Of a DNA stretch of 36,151 bases, positions 23,373 to 31,898 are shown piece after piece. The stretch is from Ruminococcus sp. (GTDB taxonomy: Bacteria > Bacillota > Clostridia > Oscillospirales > Ruminococcaceae): positions 1-36,151 of the forward strand of contig JAGAJO010000014.1 in assembly GCA_017626015.1 (NCBI GenBank), given 5' to 3'. Under the pieces are notes generated by a model. It did not search any database, was not told where the DNA came from, and saw only the letters and a list, made by a program, of their open reading frames with translations. Both the position numbers and the translations under genes were made by a program. Numbering within the stretch: the first letter of the stretch is position 1; each line of letters begins with the position of its first letter.

Positions 23373-25730
23373 TCATATGCTGTAGTTAAGCGTTACAGAA
23401 TCCTTAAGATTATTCTTTCCCTTGACGGTCACGCTTGTTTTACCATTGGAGGTATTTCCGTAGCTTACCGAGTAATTTCCGCTGTAGATCACATTATCGC
23501 CGATCTTTACCGTAACATTCGGCTTTGACGGATCCTTGGGGTTTGCGGTAAGGGAAATGTCGCAGTTTTTGACAGAGCGGGGATTTATTTTGAATGTCTT
23601 TGTTACCGTTCCCTTAAGATTATTCTTTCCGGTGATCTTCACGGTTGCCGTTCCTGCGGAAAGGTTGTTTGAGTAAACAGCCGTGTAGTTTCCGCTGTAA
23701 AGCTTGGTGTCTCCGATATAAACGGACACCTCGGGCTTTATTCTGGAGCCGGTGAAGTATACGCTGTCGGCGCTGAGCCGTACATCGCAGTTACCGATAG
23801 AGCGCTGTACCACCGAGAAGCTCTTTGTTACTGTGCCTGTGAGATTTTTCCTTCCCGTGATCTTTACCGTACCTGTTCCCACCGAAAGGTTATTTGAATA
23901 GGACGTCGTATAATTTGAGGGATCTATTACCCTGCCGTCTATCTTTACCGTAACCACGGGCTTGGCTCTCGTTCCCGTAAAATATCTTGTGTCGGAGCTG
24001 AGCGTGATGTCGCAGTCGGAAAGCTTTCTGGGAGCGATGGTGAAATACTGCTTTTTGCTGCCTGTATAATCGCCTTTTCCCCAGACATTAACATATGCGC
24101 TGCCCGCATCGGTATTTGTGCCGTAGCTTACAGTATAATCTCTGACGAACTCAAGGATCTTGTCTTTGTATTTTACAGTTACGTCGGGGCAGCAGACGCC
24201 TCCGGTATATGTATATGTATTCTGCGAAAGGGTGATATCGCTGCCGCTTATGTCGATGTTTGTTTCGTGGTAGGGGTAATTCTTCAGATCGGGCAGCTCG
24301 TCCAGGGTTATGACGTTTTCGTGATTGTAGACCTTGTTCCACATACTCTTTTCCGAGTATTTCTCGGAAATGGAGCTTCCATTACAGCAAAATTCTCCGT
24401 TCCATACGCAGAACCAGCTCCACAGCATTCCAGAATCCAGCGCTTTATCCACATCGAACAGACAGCCGTTTTCGGAAAGCGCTACGATCTTTGAGGCTTC
24501 GGTATATTTTGCTGCTTCGCTGAATTTAGACGTCTGAGGACTGTAAACTCTTTCTCCGGGGTAGATATCCTCGCCGATGATATCCACATATTCGTCGCCG
24601 GGATACCAGTCCTTGTTCTGCCCGTTCCAGACCCATATAAGATTGTCCAGCTCGTACTCGTAGGTGAGCTTATTGTAAAGTATTTCCCAAAGCTGCAGAT
24701 AGGCGTCCTTTCCGTCGGAGCCCCACCAGAACCAGCCGCCGCTCGCCTCATGAAGAGGTCTGAAAAGCACGGGAACGTCAGCGTCCTTCAGCCGTTTGAG
24801 CTGTGCGGCAATGGCATTGATGTCCGCCAGAAGCTGTGCGTGACCCTCGCTGTCGGTACCGTCCATGATCTTAGAGAAGTCTATATTTAAATTGCTTGTG
24901 TAAAAGCCGCCCCACCAGCGCGGATTTCCGTTATCGTCGTAACCGGATCTGAGATATTGGTCGGGAGCGTTCCAGTGCCAGTAAAGCTCCACTATGCCGC
25001 CTTTTTTGGAGAACTCTATTGCGTTTTCCACCGTTTGGCAGCTTATGCCCCTGTTTGCTCTTGCAGGAGTGTAATCCATAAGATCCATGCCAAGGATAGC
25101 GGGGGTCTTACCCGTCTGATTTCTGATAGCGGTAAATTCATTTCCGTAATAACCGTTATCGCAGCTTTGTCCGGATATAACGTTTTTGCCGTAGTTGTCC
25201 GCAAGGTAGCTCATAAGGCGTTTTGCGGATTCGGACGCATTGGGGTTTACAGGATCCTTGGATACGTTATAGAAATCCTTGACGACCTCTTCCTGAACGA
25301 TCAGGCAGTCCAGATCTATCCAGCCCCATGAGGGAGTAACGGTCACCTGATGATCTCCTTCGGAAACATAGACCGAATATATCTCCGCATTGTCCAGCGA
25401 GTCTGCCTTTGAAGTAAAGCTGCCTATGCTCTCACCGTCGAGGGACGCATTGTTTACCTTGTCGCTGCCAATACCCTCGCTTACAAAATTGAAGCTGTAA
25501 ATACCGCTTTTCGGAACGTATATGTTAAAGGTACAGCTTCCCGAACTGGTAAAGCGCACATAGCCCCCGCCGGAAAATCCGGATCCGCTGTAAGCGCTCA
25601 CCCCCGAAAGCGAAGCGTTTTCAGCCTCGTATTTTAAGACCTCTGCCGCCGAGACCGGCAGCGCAGATACGGCTGTCGATGCGCATACCGCAGCGCATAT
25701 CGACGCCGCAATTTTTTTAAGAAATTTCAT
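23373..25730 (-). CDS. Secreted GH26 beta-mannanase with CBM35 and Ig-like repeats
   Basis: This 785-residue extracellular enzyme has a signal peptide (1-29) and an N-terminal CBM35-type domain (about 31-147, KYEAENASLSG to the closing WGWIDLDCLIV). The GH26 catalytic domain (about 165-480) shows acid/base Glu328 in LFRPLHEASGGWFWWG and nucleophile Glu420 in IVALSENGC. It hydrolyses beta-1,4-mannan or glucomannan. Four Ig-like repeats (about 493-566, 567-642, 643-717, 718-785) resemble those of the convergent GH5 protein, including the same degenerate last repeat (NPKDPSKPNVTVKIGDNV against NPDDPDKPDVTVKIGDNV). No dockerin is present. A promoter and a perfect cre-type operator lie upstream, so sugar-controlled transcription is likely. 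Confidence 0.94.
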   Translation of the reverse strand: MKFLKKIAASICAAVCASTAVSALPVSAAEVLKYEAENASLSGVSAYSGSGFSGGGYVRFTSSGSCTFNIYVPKSGIYSFNFVSEGIGSDKVNNASLDGESIGSFTSKADSLDNAEIYSVYVSEGDHQVTVTPSWGWIDLDCLIVQEEVVKDFYNVSKDPVNPNASESAKRLMSYLADNYGKNVISGQSCDNGYYGNEFTAIRNQTGKTPAILGMDLMDYTPARANRGISCQTVENAIEFSKKGGIVELYWHWNAPDQYLRSGYDDNGNPRWWGGFYTSNLNIDFSKIMDGTDSEGHAQLLADINAIAAQLKRLKDADVPVLFRPLHEASGGWFWWGSDGKDAYLQLWEILYNKLTYEYELDNLIWVWNGQNKDWYPGDEYVDIIGEDIYPGERVYSPQTSKFSEAAKYTEASKIVALSENGCLFDVDKALDSGMLWSWFCVWNGEFCCNGSSISEKYSEKSMWNKVYNHENVITLDELPDLKNYPYHETNIDISGSDITLSQNTYTYTGGVCCPDVTVKYKDKILEFVRDYTVSYGTNTDAGSAYVNVWGKGDYTGSKKQYFTIAPRKLSDCDITLSSDTRYFTGTRAKPVVTVKIDGRVIDPSNYTTSYSNNLSVGTGTVKITGRKNLTGTVTKSFSVVQRSIGNCDVRLSADSVYFTGSRIKPEVSVYIGDTKLYSGNYTAVYSNNLSAGTATVKITGKNNLKGTVTKTFKINPRSVKNCDISLTANPKDPSKPNVTVKIGDNVIYSGNYSVSYGNTSNGKTSVTVKGKNNLKDSVTLNYSI

Positions 25731-25763
25731 ATTTATCCCATCCGATCTGTTTTTATTTATTTC

Positions 25764-25792
25764 ATTTTAACACATTTTATTTTTCTTGTAAA
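25764..25792 (-). promoter_or_regulatory. Promoter of the GH26 gene
   Basis: On the minus strand TTTACA and TAAAAT are separated by 17 bp, with the -10 box about 34 bp upstream of the ATG. Confidence 0.7.
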
Positions 25793-25824
25793 TATCAGAT
25801 CGTAAACTTCATACAGTTTATGAT

Positions 25825-25838
25825 TGTAAACGGTTTCA
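25825..25838 (-). promoter_or_regulatory. cre/LacI-family operator upstream of GH26
   Basis: The minus strand reads TGAAACCGTTTACA, which fits the CcpA consensus TGWAANCGNTNWCA at every position. It lies about 33 bp upstream of the -35 box. A dedicated LacI-type mannan regulator could bind the same sequence. Confidence 0.65.
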
Positions 25839-25922
25839 GAAAAGGTTTAAGACGTTAGATTTCACAAAGACAAACAGCACAAAAGGCGGAGGACTTGTAT
25901 CCGCCGCCTTTTTATGGAGCTG

Positions 25923-28514
25923 TTATTGTTTTTTCACCGACCTTATTTTAGCCCTTATCATTTTCCTGATGCCGCCGCTTTCCGAATCCGCTTCAGCCTT
26001 GAGCGCAAGAACGGCTTCACGGACCCTTGCCGTCAGCTCGTCCGCATTGCAGCTGTCCGGGTATATGGGCTTTCCGTAAAGTACCCTTACCTTGTATTTG
26101 CTAAGTCTTTTCCAGTTGAAAAGATGCGGCAGGGTCTTGTCGGGCGGAAAGATCTCGTGTCCGCCCTTGATATATGCAGGGACAATGGGGGTCGCAGCCT
26201 CTATCGCAAGCAGAGCCGCTCCGTTTTTGAATTCTCCCATTTCGCCGGTTTTGCTTCTTGTGCCTTCCGGGTGTACCAGTACGCCCCATTTTTCCGACAG
26301 CTTTTTTCTGAGAGAAGCCATTGCGTCCGTGACCTGACCGCCTCTGTCAACGGGTACCATTCCGCCGATACGGATAACGAGCTTATTGAGAAGATTGTTT
26401 TTAAAAAGCTCTTTTTTAGCCATGCAGCAGAACCTTGCGAACCTGTCGTATCTGAAATTGGTGGTAAGGAAAAGATAGTCGAAGTTGGAAACATGGTTTG
26501 CGCAGATGATATATCCGTTTTCTTCCGGCAGGTTTTCCTCTCCCGTAACCTCTACCTCGTATAGGAAACGCACCAGGTTTCTGTAAAAGCGGTAGATCCT
26601 GAAATCGATCTTTGTTTTGTTAAGGGGATAAAGCATTGATCTTACGGAGGATCTTTTTATACGGTTGGGGTTTTGTATAAGGCTTACAAGTCTGCCCATC
26701 GTGATATCCTTGTCCATCTCCTCATCCACCTTTACGCCGCTGAATTTTTCGATCTCAATGGCAAGCTCTATCGCCGAAAGCGAATCTATGGTGAAATCGT
26801 GGAATATCCTCGAGGACATTTTTACCTGAGAGGGACTGACGTTTGCTATCTTTGCCACAGCGTTTCTGGTAAGCTGGGGAATATCCGCAGAATCTACCTG
26901 CTCCGGCGTGTTTGCGTCAAGAGTGTCAAACGAATCCTCCATGACCATTTTTTTCAGCAGGTACCTCTTGGGCTTTCCTATAGCGGTGCGGGGAATGGCG
27001 TCTACAAAATGTATTCCGCTAAGACGCATCGCTTGGCTGAGAGAATCGCTTGTTTCCCTCAGCTGTTTTTCCGCCTGCTCCCTGAGCGGCTGAGGACACA
27101 CTGCAAAGGCGTGTACCTCGTCAAAGCTGCCGTCCTCCACCGGAACGCCGCATACCACAAGCTCGTCTATAATGTCAATGTGCTTATAAGCGGCTTCTAT
27201 ATCGTCAGGAGCGGCTTTTTTTCCTGTGGAAAGCACAATGTTTTCCTTGCAGCGCCCCAGAATTACAACGTTTTTGTGCTTGTCGAATTTTGCAAGATCG
27301 CCCGTGCGGAACCAGCCGTCGTCCGTAAACGCTTCCGCCGTGGCTGCGGGATCGTTGAAATAACCTATCATAAGGTAGGGGGATCTTATAAGCATTTCTC
27401 CGCTGCGGTCTATCTTCATTTTTATGTCGGGGTACGCCCTTCCGCAGGAATCGGTGGGGACGTGCTTGCGGTAGGTGCCTATGGTAGGTATGCTCGTTTC
27501 CGTTGCTCCGTAATTATTTACTATATTAAAGCCCGTTGCGTAGAAAAACTCAAAGGTGTCCCTGGACATGGGAGAGCCTGCGGAGCACATGATCTTCATT
27601 TTTCCACCTAGAGCCTTGTGTATCTTTTTGAAAACGCCTTTTCCCATATTTATTCCGAAGACCTTTCTGGACTTAAGACAAACGGGGAAAAGCCTGTCGA
27701 ACACCGCAGATGCGATCCTGCTTTCGTTTACCGTTTTCATTATCTGTGTCTTAAGCAGCTCGTAGACCTTCGGCACGGCTGGAAGTATGGTTGGGCTGAA
27801 CTCGCTGAATCCCATGCTGAGGCTCCTGCCGTTCAGTGAGCTTAAAAAGCATACCGTACCTCCTGTGAGCATAGGCGCCAGCACCTGAGCAAAAAGTCCG
27901 TAGATATGGGAGTTGGGAAGTATCCCGAGATATCTTTCACTGTCGGTTATCCCGTTGCAGCGGCAGACCATACGGCATGAATTTATCTGGGAATCATGAG
28001 TGTGCATTATACCCGACGCAGTTTTTGTCGTACCGCTGGAGAATATGATAACGCCGATGTTCTTGTCGCCTTTCATTCCGCTTCTGTCCAGTACGGTTGG
28101 AGAGCCGGGAGTAAATTCAAGTCCCCGACATATGTTAAGAGTAGGTATACTGCCGCAGCTTCCGAGGTTTTCATATGATTTGTCCGATACGAGCAAACAG
28201 CAGAGCTGTGCCTTGCGGGCAAGCTCCCGCAGCTCTGAGGCGGGAAGCGAATAGTCCATAAGCACCGGGGTAGCCTCCAGCTTTGCGCACGCCATAAAAG
28301 CGAAATTCCATTCGGGGCGGCTTTCCGACGCTATCCCGATCCTGTCTCCCGCTTTTACGCCGATACCGGTAAGCCTGTCTGCAAAATCGTTTATATACCT
28401 AAGGCTTTCCGCATAGGTGTACATGACCGTTTCGCCGCTGTCCTCCATAAGCATAAGAGCCGTTTTGCTGTAATGAGCCATTGCGGCACGTTTCATTTCA
28501 ATGTATATATTCAT
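25923..28514 (-). CDS. Acyl synthetase-ACP-acyltransferase fusion
   Basis: This 863-residue three-part protein of lipid metabolism starts with an adenylate-forming domain (about 1-525): P-loop IIFSSGTTKTASG, NNYGATETS, WFRTGDLAKFD and catalytic-type Lys in GKPKR. It should activate a fatty acid as acyl-AMP. An acyl-carrier domain (about 548-615) carries the 4'-phosphopantetheine Ser578 in FTIDSLSAIEL. A PlsC-type acyltransferase (about 655-850) shows the H-x4-D box NHVSNFD (His674, Asp679) and the VHPEGTRSKTG box. The inferred route is fatty acid to built-in ACP to a lysophospholipid or glycerol phosphate. Compared with E. coli Aas the domain order is reversed and an ACP is inserted. GGAGGG lies 5 bp before the ATG. 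No obvious membrane helix replaces the Aas MFS part. Confidence 0.9.
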   Translation of the reverse strand: MNIYIEMKRAAMAHYSKTALMLMEDSGETVMYTYAESLRYINDFADRLTGIGVKAGDRIGIASESRPEWNFAFMACAKLEATPVLMDYSLPASELRELARKAQLCCLLVSDKSYENLGSCGSIPTLNICRGLEFTPGSPTVLDRSGMKGDKNIGVIIFSSGTTKTASGIMHTHDSQINSCRMVCRCNGITDSERYLGILPNSHIYGLFAQVLAPMLTGGTVCFLSSLNGRSLSMGFSEFSPTILPAVPKVYELLKTQIMKTVNESRIASAVFDRLFPVCLKSRKVFGINMGKGVFKKIHKALGGKMKIMCSAGSPMSRDTFEFFYATGFNIVNNYGATETSIPTIGTYRKHVPTDSCGRAYPDIKMKIDRSGEMLIRSPYLMIGYFNDPAATAEAFTDDGWFRTGDLAKFDKHKNVVILGRCKENIVLSTGKKAAPDDIEAAYKHIDIIDELVVCGVPVEDGSFDEVHAFAVCPQPLREQAEKQLRETSDSLSQAMRLSGIHFVDAIPRTAIGKPKRYLLKKMVMEDSFDTLDANTPEQVDSADIPQLTRNAVAKIANVSPSQVKMSSRIFHDFTIDSLSAIELAIEIEKFSGVKVDEEMDKDITMGRLVSLIQNPNRIKRSSVRSMLYPLNKTKIDFRIYRFYRNLVRFLYEVEVTGEENLPEENGYIICANHVSNFDYLFLTTNFRYDRFARFCCMAKKELFKNNLLNKLVIRIGGMVPVDRGGQVTDAMASLRKKLSEKWGVLVHPEGTRSKTGEMGEFKNGAALLAIEAATPIVPAYIKGGHEIFPPDKTLPHLFNWKRLSKYKVRVLYGKPIYPDSCNADELTARVREAVLALKAEADSESGGIRKMIRAKIRSVKKQ

Positions 28515-28814
28515 TGCTGCCCTCCGCTGTTATATATTTTGCATTTATTTATGCAATTATACAATGTGTTTATGAACACAGTATTAAGACAGCACCGCAC
28601 AGTCTGCGGAAAAAGCGGGAGCGTGCGGAAAAATTTGCGTTAAAGGGTATATCTGAACCGCAGAATGATCTTAGGAAAATCCTCGGGAAAAATTTTTCCG
28701 AAAAAATTTGAAAAAGCCCTTGACAAATGAGTAAATAGGGTTTATACTTGTAAACGTGTTAAATTTTTAATATGCGTTGATGTTAATAATAATTTTCAGA
28801 AAGGAGCGGCGAAA
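28515..28814. other. Divergent region before the peptide/ABC locus
   Basis: The left part leads into the acyl-synthetase gene, with a TATAAT on the minus strand near 28557-28562 but no good -35. A 14-bp palindrome GGAAAAATTTTTCC lies at about 28687-28700. The right part holds the strong promoter at 28720-28748. No further gene is credible. Confidence 0.55.
28720..28748 (+). promoter_or_regulatory. Strong promoter of the peptide/ABC locus
   Basis: TTGACA (28720-28725), a 17-bp spacer and TATACT (28743-28748). A TTGTAAACG half-operator (28748-28756) covers the predicted start site and matches one half of the cre-type box upstream of the GH26 gene. Confidence 0.82.
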
Positions 28815-28898
28815 ATGACTATCAGAGTTGATTTAAAACATAATTACAATTTTACAGCGTCCGGAGCCGTTCCGTATATGCATTTTTGCGGGCTGTGA
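28815..28898 (+). CDS. Candidate 27-residue peptide gene
   Basis: This is a short ATG-to-TGA frame below usual annotation cutoffs. Support comes from AAAGGAG ending 8 bp before the ATG, the strong promoter 67 bp upstream, and its position as first gene before two ABC exporters. The peptide begins MTIRVDLKHNYNF and ends with a hydrophobic, Cys-containing stretch PYMHFCGL; a TASGAV segment lies between. No run of one amino acid suggests a classic attenuation leader, and no double-glycine or lipobox motif is present. It could be an exported or modified signal or defence peptide, a regulatory leader peptide, or a fortuitous frame. I do not recognise a family. No maturation enzyme is adjacent. Confidence 0.55.
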   Translation: MTIRVDLKHNYNFTASGAVPYMHFCGL

Positions 28899-28932
28899 CT
28901 GTCTGCACGGTCTTATACTGAAAATACGGATA

Positions 28933-28987
28933 AAAGCGGTCCCTGACGTGTAAAATGTCAGGGACCGCTTTGCGTCCTGAAAGACGC
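28933..28987 (+). promoter_or_regulatory. 15-bp perfect hairpin plus second stem
   Basis: Arms 28933-28947 and 28957-28971 pair perfectly around a 9-nt loop. A 6-bp stem (28971-28976 with 28983-28988, TGCGTC/GACGCA) follows at once. There is no T tract. It lies 34 bp after the peptide stop and ends 26 bp before the ABC gene, so it may stabilise the peptide transcript or reduce read-through. Confidence 0.75.
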
Positions 28988-29013
28988 AGGTCAAGAGTAA
29001 GGAGTGTGATAAA

Positions 29014-31284
29014 ATGAAATTTTTCGACGTGCTTCCAAAGCTGTGCGAAAACGAGCTGCTCAAGCGGGGAGTGATGACCGACGAGCTTCTCTACTGCGTA
29101 AAAGCCGATCTGGACGGCGAAGGCTGCTTTATAGACGTGTACATAATCTTTACGAAGGATACGCTGTGCGTTCTCAGCGGGTATGAAAAGTACGGCAGAA
29201 TGAAAAGAGGTCAGAAAAGAAAGATACTGGAGGAGTTTGAAACCTCCGGCTATGAGGAATATGCGGTCTCATCAATAGATGAAATGTATGTTGACCGTTA
29301 CACAAATTCCGCAAGACTTATGATAAAGGATACCGACGGAAAGGAATTTCCCATTGCAAGATTTTCCCTCGGGTTTGCGGATAAGTTCGAGAAGTTTTCG
29401 GCAAGGGTGAACTGTACGGCGAAAAACGAGCCTATAGACGACAGCCTGCTGGAGGGAGTAAAGACCCACTGCCCGGTATGCGGAGAGCCTTATCCGGATC
29501 CAAACCGTCCGGTATGTCCGAGATGCGTTGACAGACGTTCGGTGTTCAAGCGGTTAATATCTATGTTCGGGGATTTCAAAGCTGCCGTGCTGCTTATGCT
29601 GCTGACTATCGTGCTTAGCAACGTCTTTGCGGTAATTGCTCCCGTTTTCAGCGCCCAGATGCTTTACGACGATGTGCTTGCAAAGGGCGGTAAGTATTAC
29701 GGCAAGGTGCTTCTGGTCGTTATGCTTATTGTCGGTGTGAACATTGCCAGCCTTATAATGAGGGTCGTGTCGGGCGTTATCACCTCCAGGATCGTTCCGG
29801 TGGTCACCCACAGGCTCAGGGTGAAAATATTCTCCTCCATGCAGGGGCTTTCGCTGGATTTCTTCACAAGCAAGCAGACAGGCTCTCTCATGTCGAGGGT
29901 AGACAGGGACAGCCAGAACATCTACTGGTTTTTTACGGATATAGTACCATATGGTGTAACCAATCTTGTCAAGGTCTTGGGAATAGCCGTGATAATGCTG
30001 ATAATATCTCCTGTGCTTTCCCTCGGGATCATTGCTACCATTACCTTTATACAGATCGTTCAGCACAGGTTTTATAAAAGCCAGCGGAAGCTTTACAGAA
30101 AATACGACGTTGCTACCCGCTCCGCAAACTCGGTGCTGTCGGACGCTATGAACGGTCAGCGTGTGGTAAAGGCGTTTGCCAAGGAGGACGTCGAGATAGA
30201 GCGTTACCGTGTGAAAAACACCGACGCATTCAACATAAATTCCCGTATAAACAACCGTATAGCAGACACTATCCCGGTGATAAACACATTTCATCAGACG
30301 GTGACAAAGCTTGCGGTCTACCTGGGCGACGTTCTGGTTATCAAGGGAAGCATCATGTTCGGCGCTCTGTCCGCACTGATAAGCTATACCAACATGACGG
30401 CTGAGCCTATAGGCTTTTTCACATGGATAGGCAACCGCTGGGCAAGATGCATGGACGCAGCTTCGAGAATGTTCGAGATAATGGACGCTCTGCCGACAGT
30501 CAAGGAAGCGGAGGATCCTGTCAGAGTGAAAAGTCTCAGGGGAGATATCGAGCTTAAAAATGTTTCCTTTGAGTATGAGGCGGGCAGGCCTGTCATAAAG
30601 AATGTGTCCTTTAAGGTCCAGTCCGGGCATATGTTCGGTATAGTGGGAAAAACAGGCGCAGGAAAATCCACCATAATAAATCTTATGGCAAGGCTTTACG
30701 ATGTTACCGGCGGAGAGATACTCATAGACGGAATACCTATCCGTCAGCTTGCCTTTGAGGATATAAGAAGAAGTATAGGTATCGTTTCCCAGGAGACCTA
30801 TCTGTTTATCGGGACCATAGCGGACAATATCCGCTATGCGAACCCCGGGGCGACAATGGAGGAGGTCATAGAGGCGGCGAAATCCGCCAACGCACATGAG
30901 TTTATTACAAAGCTCCCCGACGGCTACGACACTAAGGTAGGCGAGGGCGGAGTTTCCCTGTCGGGCGGTGAAAAGCAGAGGATATCCATTGCAAGAGCGA
31001 TCATACAAAAGCCGGATATCCTTATTCTCGACGAGGCGACCGCCGCAATGGATACCCGAACTGAGCGTAAGATACAGGCGGCGATAGATAATCTCAAGCA
31101 GGGCAGGACTATTATTTCCATTGCCCACAGACTTTCAACTCTCAGGGACGCAGATATGCTGTGCGTAATAGAAAACGGCGAGCTTAAGGAAATGGGTACC
31201 CACGATGAGCTGATACGCAGAAAGGGCAAGTACTTCGACCTATACAAATTGCAGGCGGAGGCATTGCAGTTTATACAGGAGTAA
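29014..31284 (+). CDS. ABC exporter with N-terminal soluble domain and zinc ribbon (1)
   Basis: This 756-residue half-transporter has a soluble N-terminal domain (about 1-148) of unknown type, then a four-cysteine zinc ribbon: C153-x2-C156 (CPVCGEPY) and C168-x2-C171 (CPRC). A six-helix ABC exporter membrane domain (about 185-480) and an ATPase domain (about 510-750) follow. The ATPase has Walker A GKTGAGKST (545-553), Q-loop SQETYLF, signature LSGGEKQR and Walker B LILDEATA. AAGGAG lies 8-9 bp before the ATG. With the DUF1854 gene and a second exporter it forms a rightward operon, probably encoding a heterodimer. It lacks a C39 peptidase domain, so it would not trim double-glycine leaders. 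The substrate is unknown, and the short peptide upstream is a candidate. Confidence 0.9.
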   Translation: MKFFDVLPKLCENELLKRGVMTDELLYCVKADLDGEGCFIDVYIIFTKDTLCVLSGYEKYGRMKRGQKRKILEEFETSGYEEYAVSSIDEMYVDRYTNSARLMIKDTDGKEFPIARFSLGFADKFEKFSARVNCTAKNEPIDDSLLEGVKTHCPVCGEPYPDPNRPVCPRCVDRRSVFKRLISMFGDFKAAVLLMLLTIVLSNVFAVIAPVFSAQMLYDDVLAKGGKYYGKVLLVVMLIVGVNIASLIMRVVSGVITSRIVPVVTHRLRVKIFSSMQGLSLDFFTSKQTGSLMSRVDRDSQNIYWFFTDIVPYGVTNLVKVLGIAVIMLIISPVLSLGIIATITFIQIVQHRFYKSQRKLYRKYDVATRSANSVLSDAMNGQRVVKAFAKEDVEIERYRVKNTDAFNINSRINNRIADTIPVINTFHQTVTKLAVYLGDVLVIKGSIMFGALSALISYTNMTAEPIGFFTWIGNRWARCMDAASRMFEIMDALPTVKEAEDPVRVKSLRGDIELKNVSFEYEAGRPVIKNVSFKVQSGHMFGIVGKTGAGKSTIINLMARLYDVTGGEILIDGIPIRQLAFEDIRRSIGIVSQETYLFIGTIADNIRYANPGATMEEVIEAAKSANAHEFITKLPDGYDTKVGEGGVSLSGGEKQRISIARAIIQKPDILILDEATAAMDTRTERKIQAAIDNLKQGRTIISIAHRLSTLRDADMLCVIENGELKEMGTHDELIRRKGKYFDLYKLQAEALQFIQE

Positions 31285-31304
31285 ACATAAAGGAGCGTGA
31301 AATT

Positions 31305-31847
31305 ATGAATGATATGAATAAAGGCGACATCGAGGTATACGAGGTCGATAAGCTCAATATCCTCGACTGCAAAAAGCTGAAATTCCAGAAGGAAGCAAGC
31401 GGGTATCTTACCCTTGACTTCGACGGAAAAATATATCATAAGGTCAACCCCACAAGGCTGATACCCTTTTATTCAAAGGACACCTATATCAGCATAAATT
31501 ACGAGAACGACGAAAAGGAGTTCCGTGAGATAGGGGTCATCCGCAGTCTGTCCGAGCTGGAGGACGAGCAGCGGGAGCTTATCGTGACCTATCTGGAGTA
31601 TAAGTATCATATGCCCGAGATAACAAAGGTCTACAGCATCAAGGACAATATGCGGGGAGCGATATTCGTTAAGGCTGACACTACCTCGGGACAGAAAACC
31701 ATATGTATCCGTGACTGGTATCAGAATTTCAGAATGAGAGGATACGATTATCTTTACGTCAACGACGCAGACGGCAATAAGTATTTCTGCAATGATATCC
31801 ACAAGCTGGACAAGAAAAGCCAGCAGATACTTGAAATGTACACTTAA
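31305..31847 (+). CDS. DUF1854-family protein
   Basis: This 180-residue soluble protein has no signal peptide or membrane helix. Recognisable stretches are VNPTRLIPFYSKDTYISI, IGVIRSLSELEDEQRELI, LEYKYHMPEITKVYSIK and IRDWYQNFRMRGYDYLYV. These match the DUF1854 pattern of an initial beta part and the conserved D-x-Y-x-N-x-R closing motif. I know DUF1854 from ABC loci beside cyanophycin genes in other bacteria; its biochemical role is not established. It starts 20 bp after the first exporter (GGAGCG upstream) and lies 51 bp before the second. It may be a soluble partner or regulator of the exporter pair. Confidence 0.82.
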   Translation: MNDMNKGDIEVYEVDKLNILDCKKLKFQKEASGYLTLDFDGKIYHKVNPTRLIPFYSKDTYISINYENDEKEFREIGVIRSLSELEDEQRELIVTYLEYKYHMPEITKVYSIKDNMRGAIFVKADTTSGQKTICIRDWYQNFRMRGYDYLYVNDADGNKYFCNDIHKLDKKSQQILEMYT

Positions 31848-31898
31848 TAGGTAAGAAATAAGAAAGTTACTGTCTTTTATAAAGGGGGTCAGGACCTT

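Noticed and set aside
26673-27611. 312-residue plus-strand open frame
   Set aside because: It is antisense to the acyl-synthetase fusion, with no ribosome site and no domain.
29554-31128. 524-residue minus-strand open frame
   Set aside because: It is antisense to the exporter gene with all its ABC motifs, and its translation is rich in Tyr, His and Cys without domain character.
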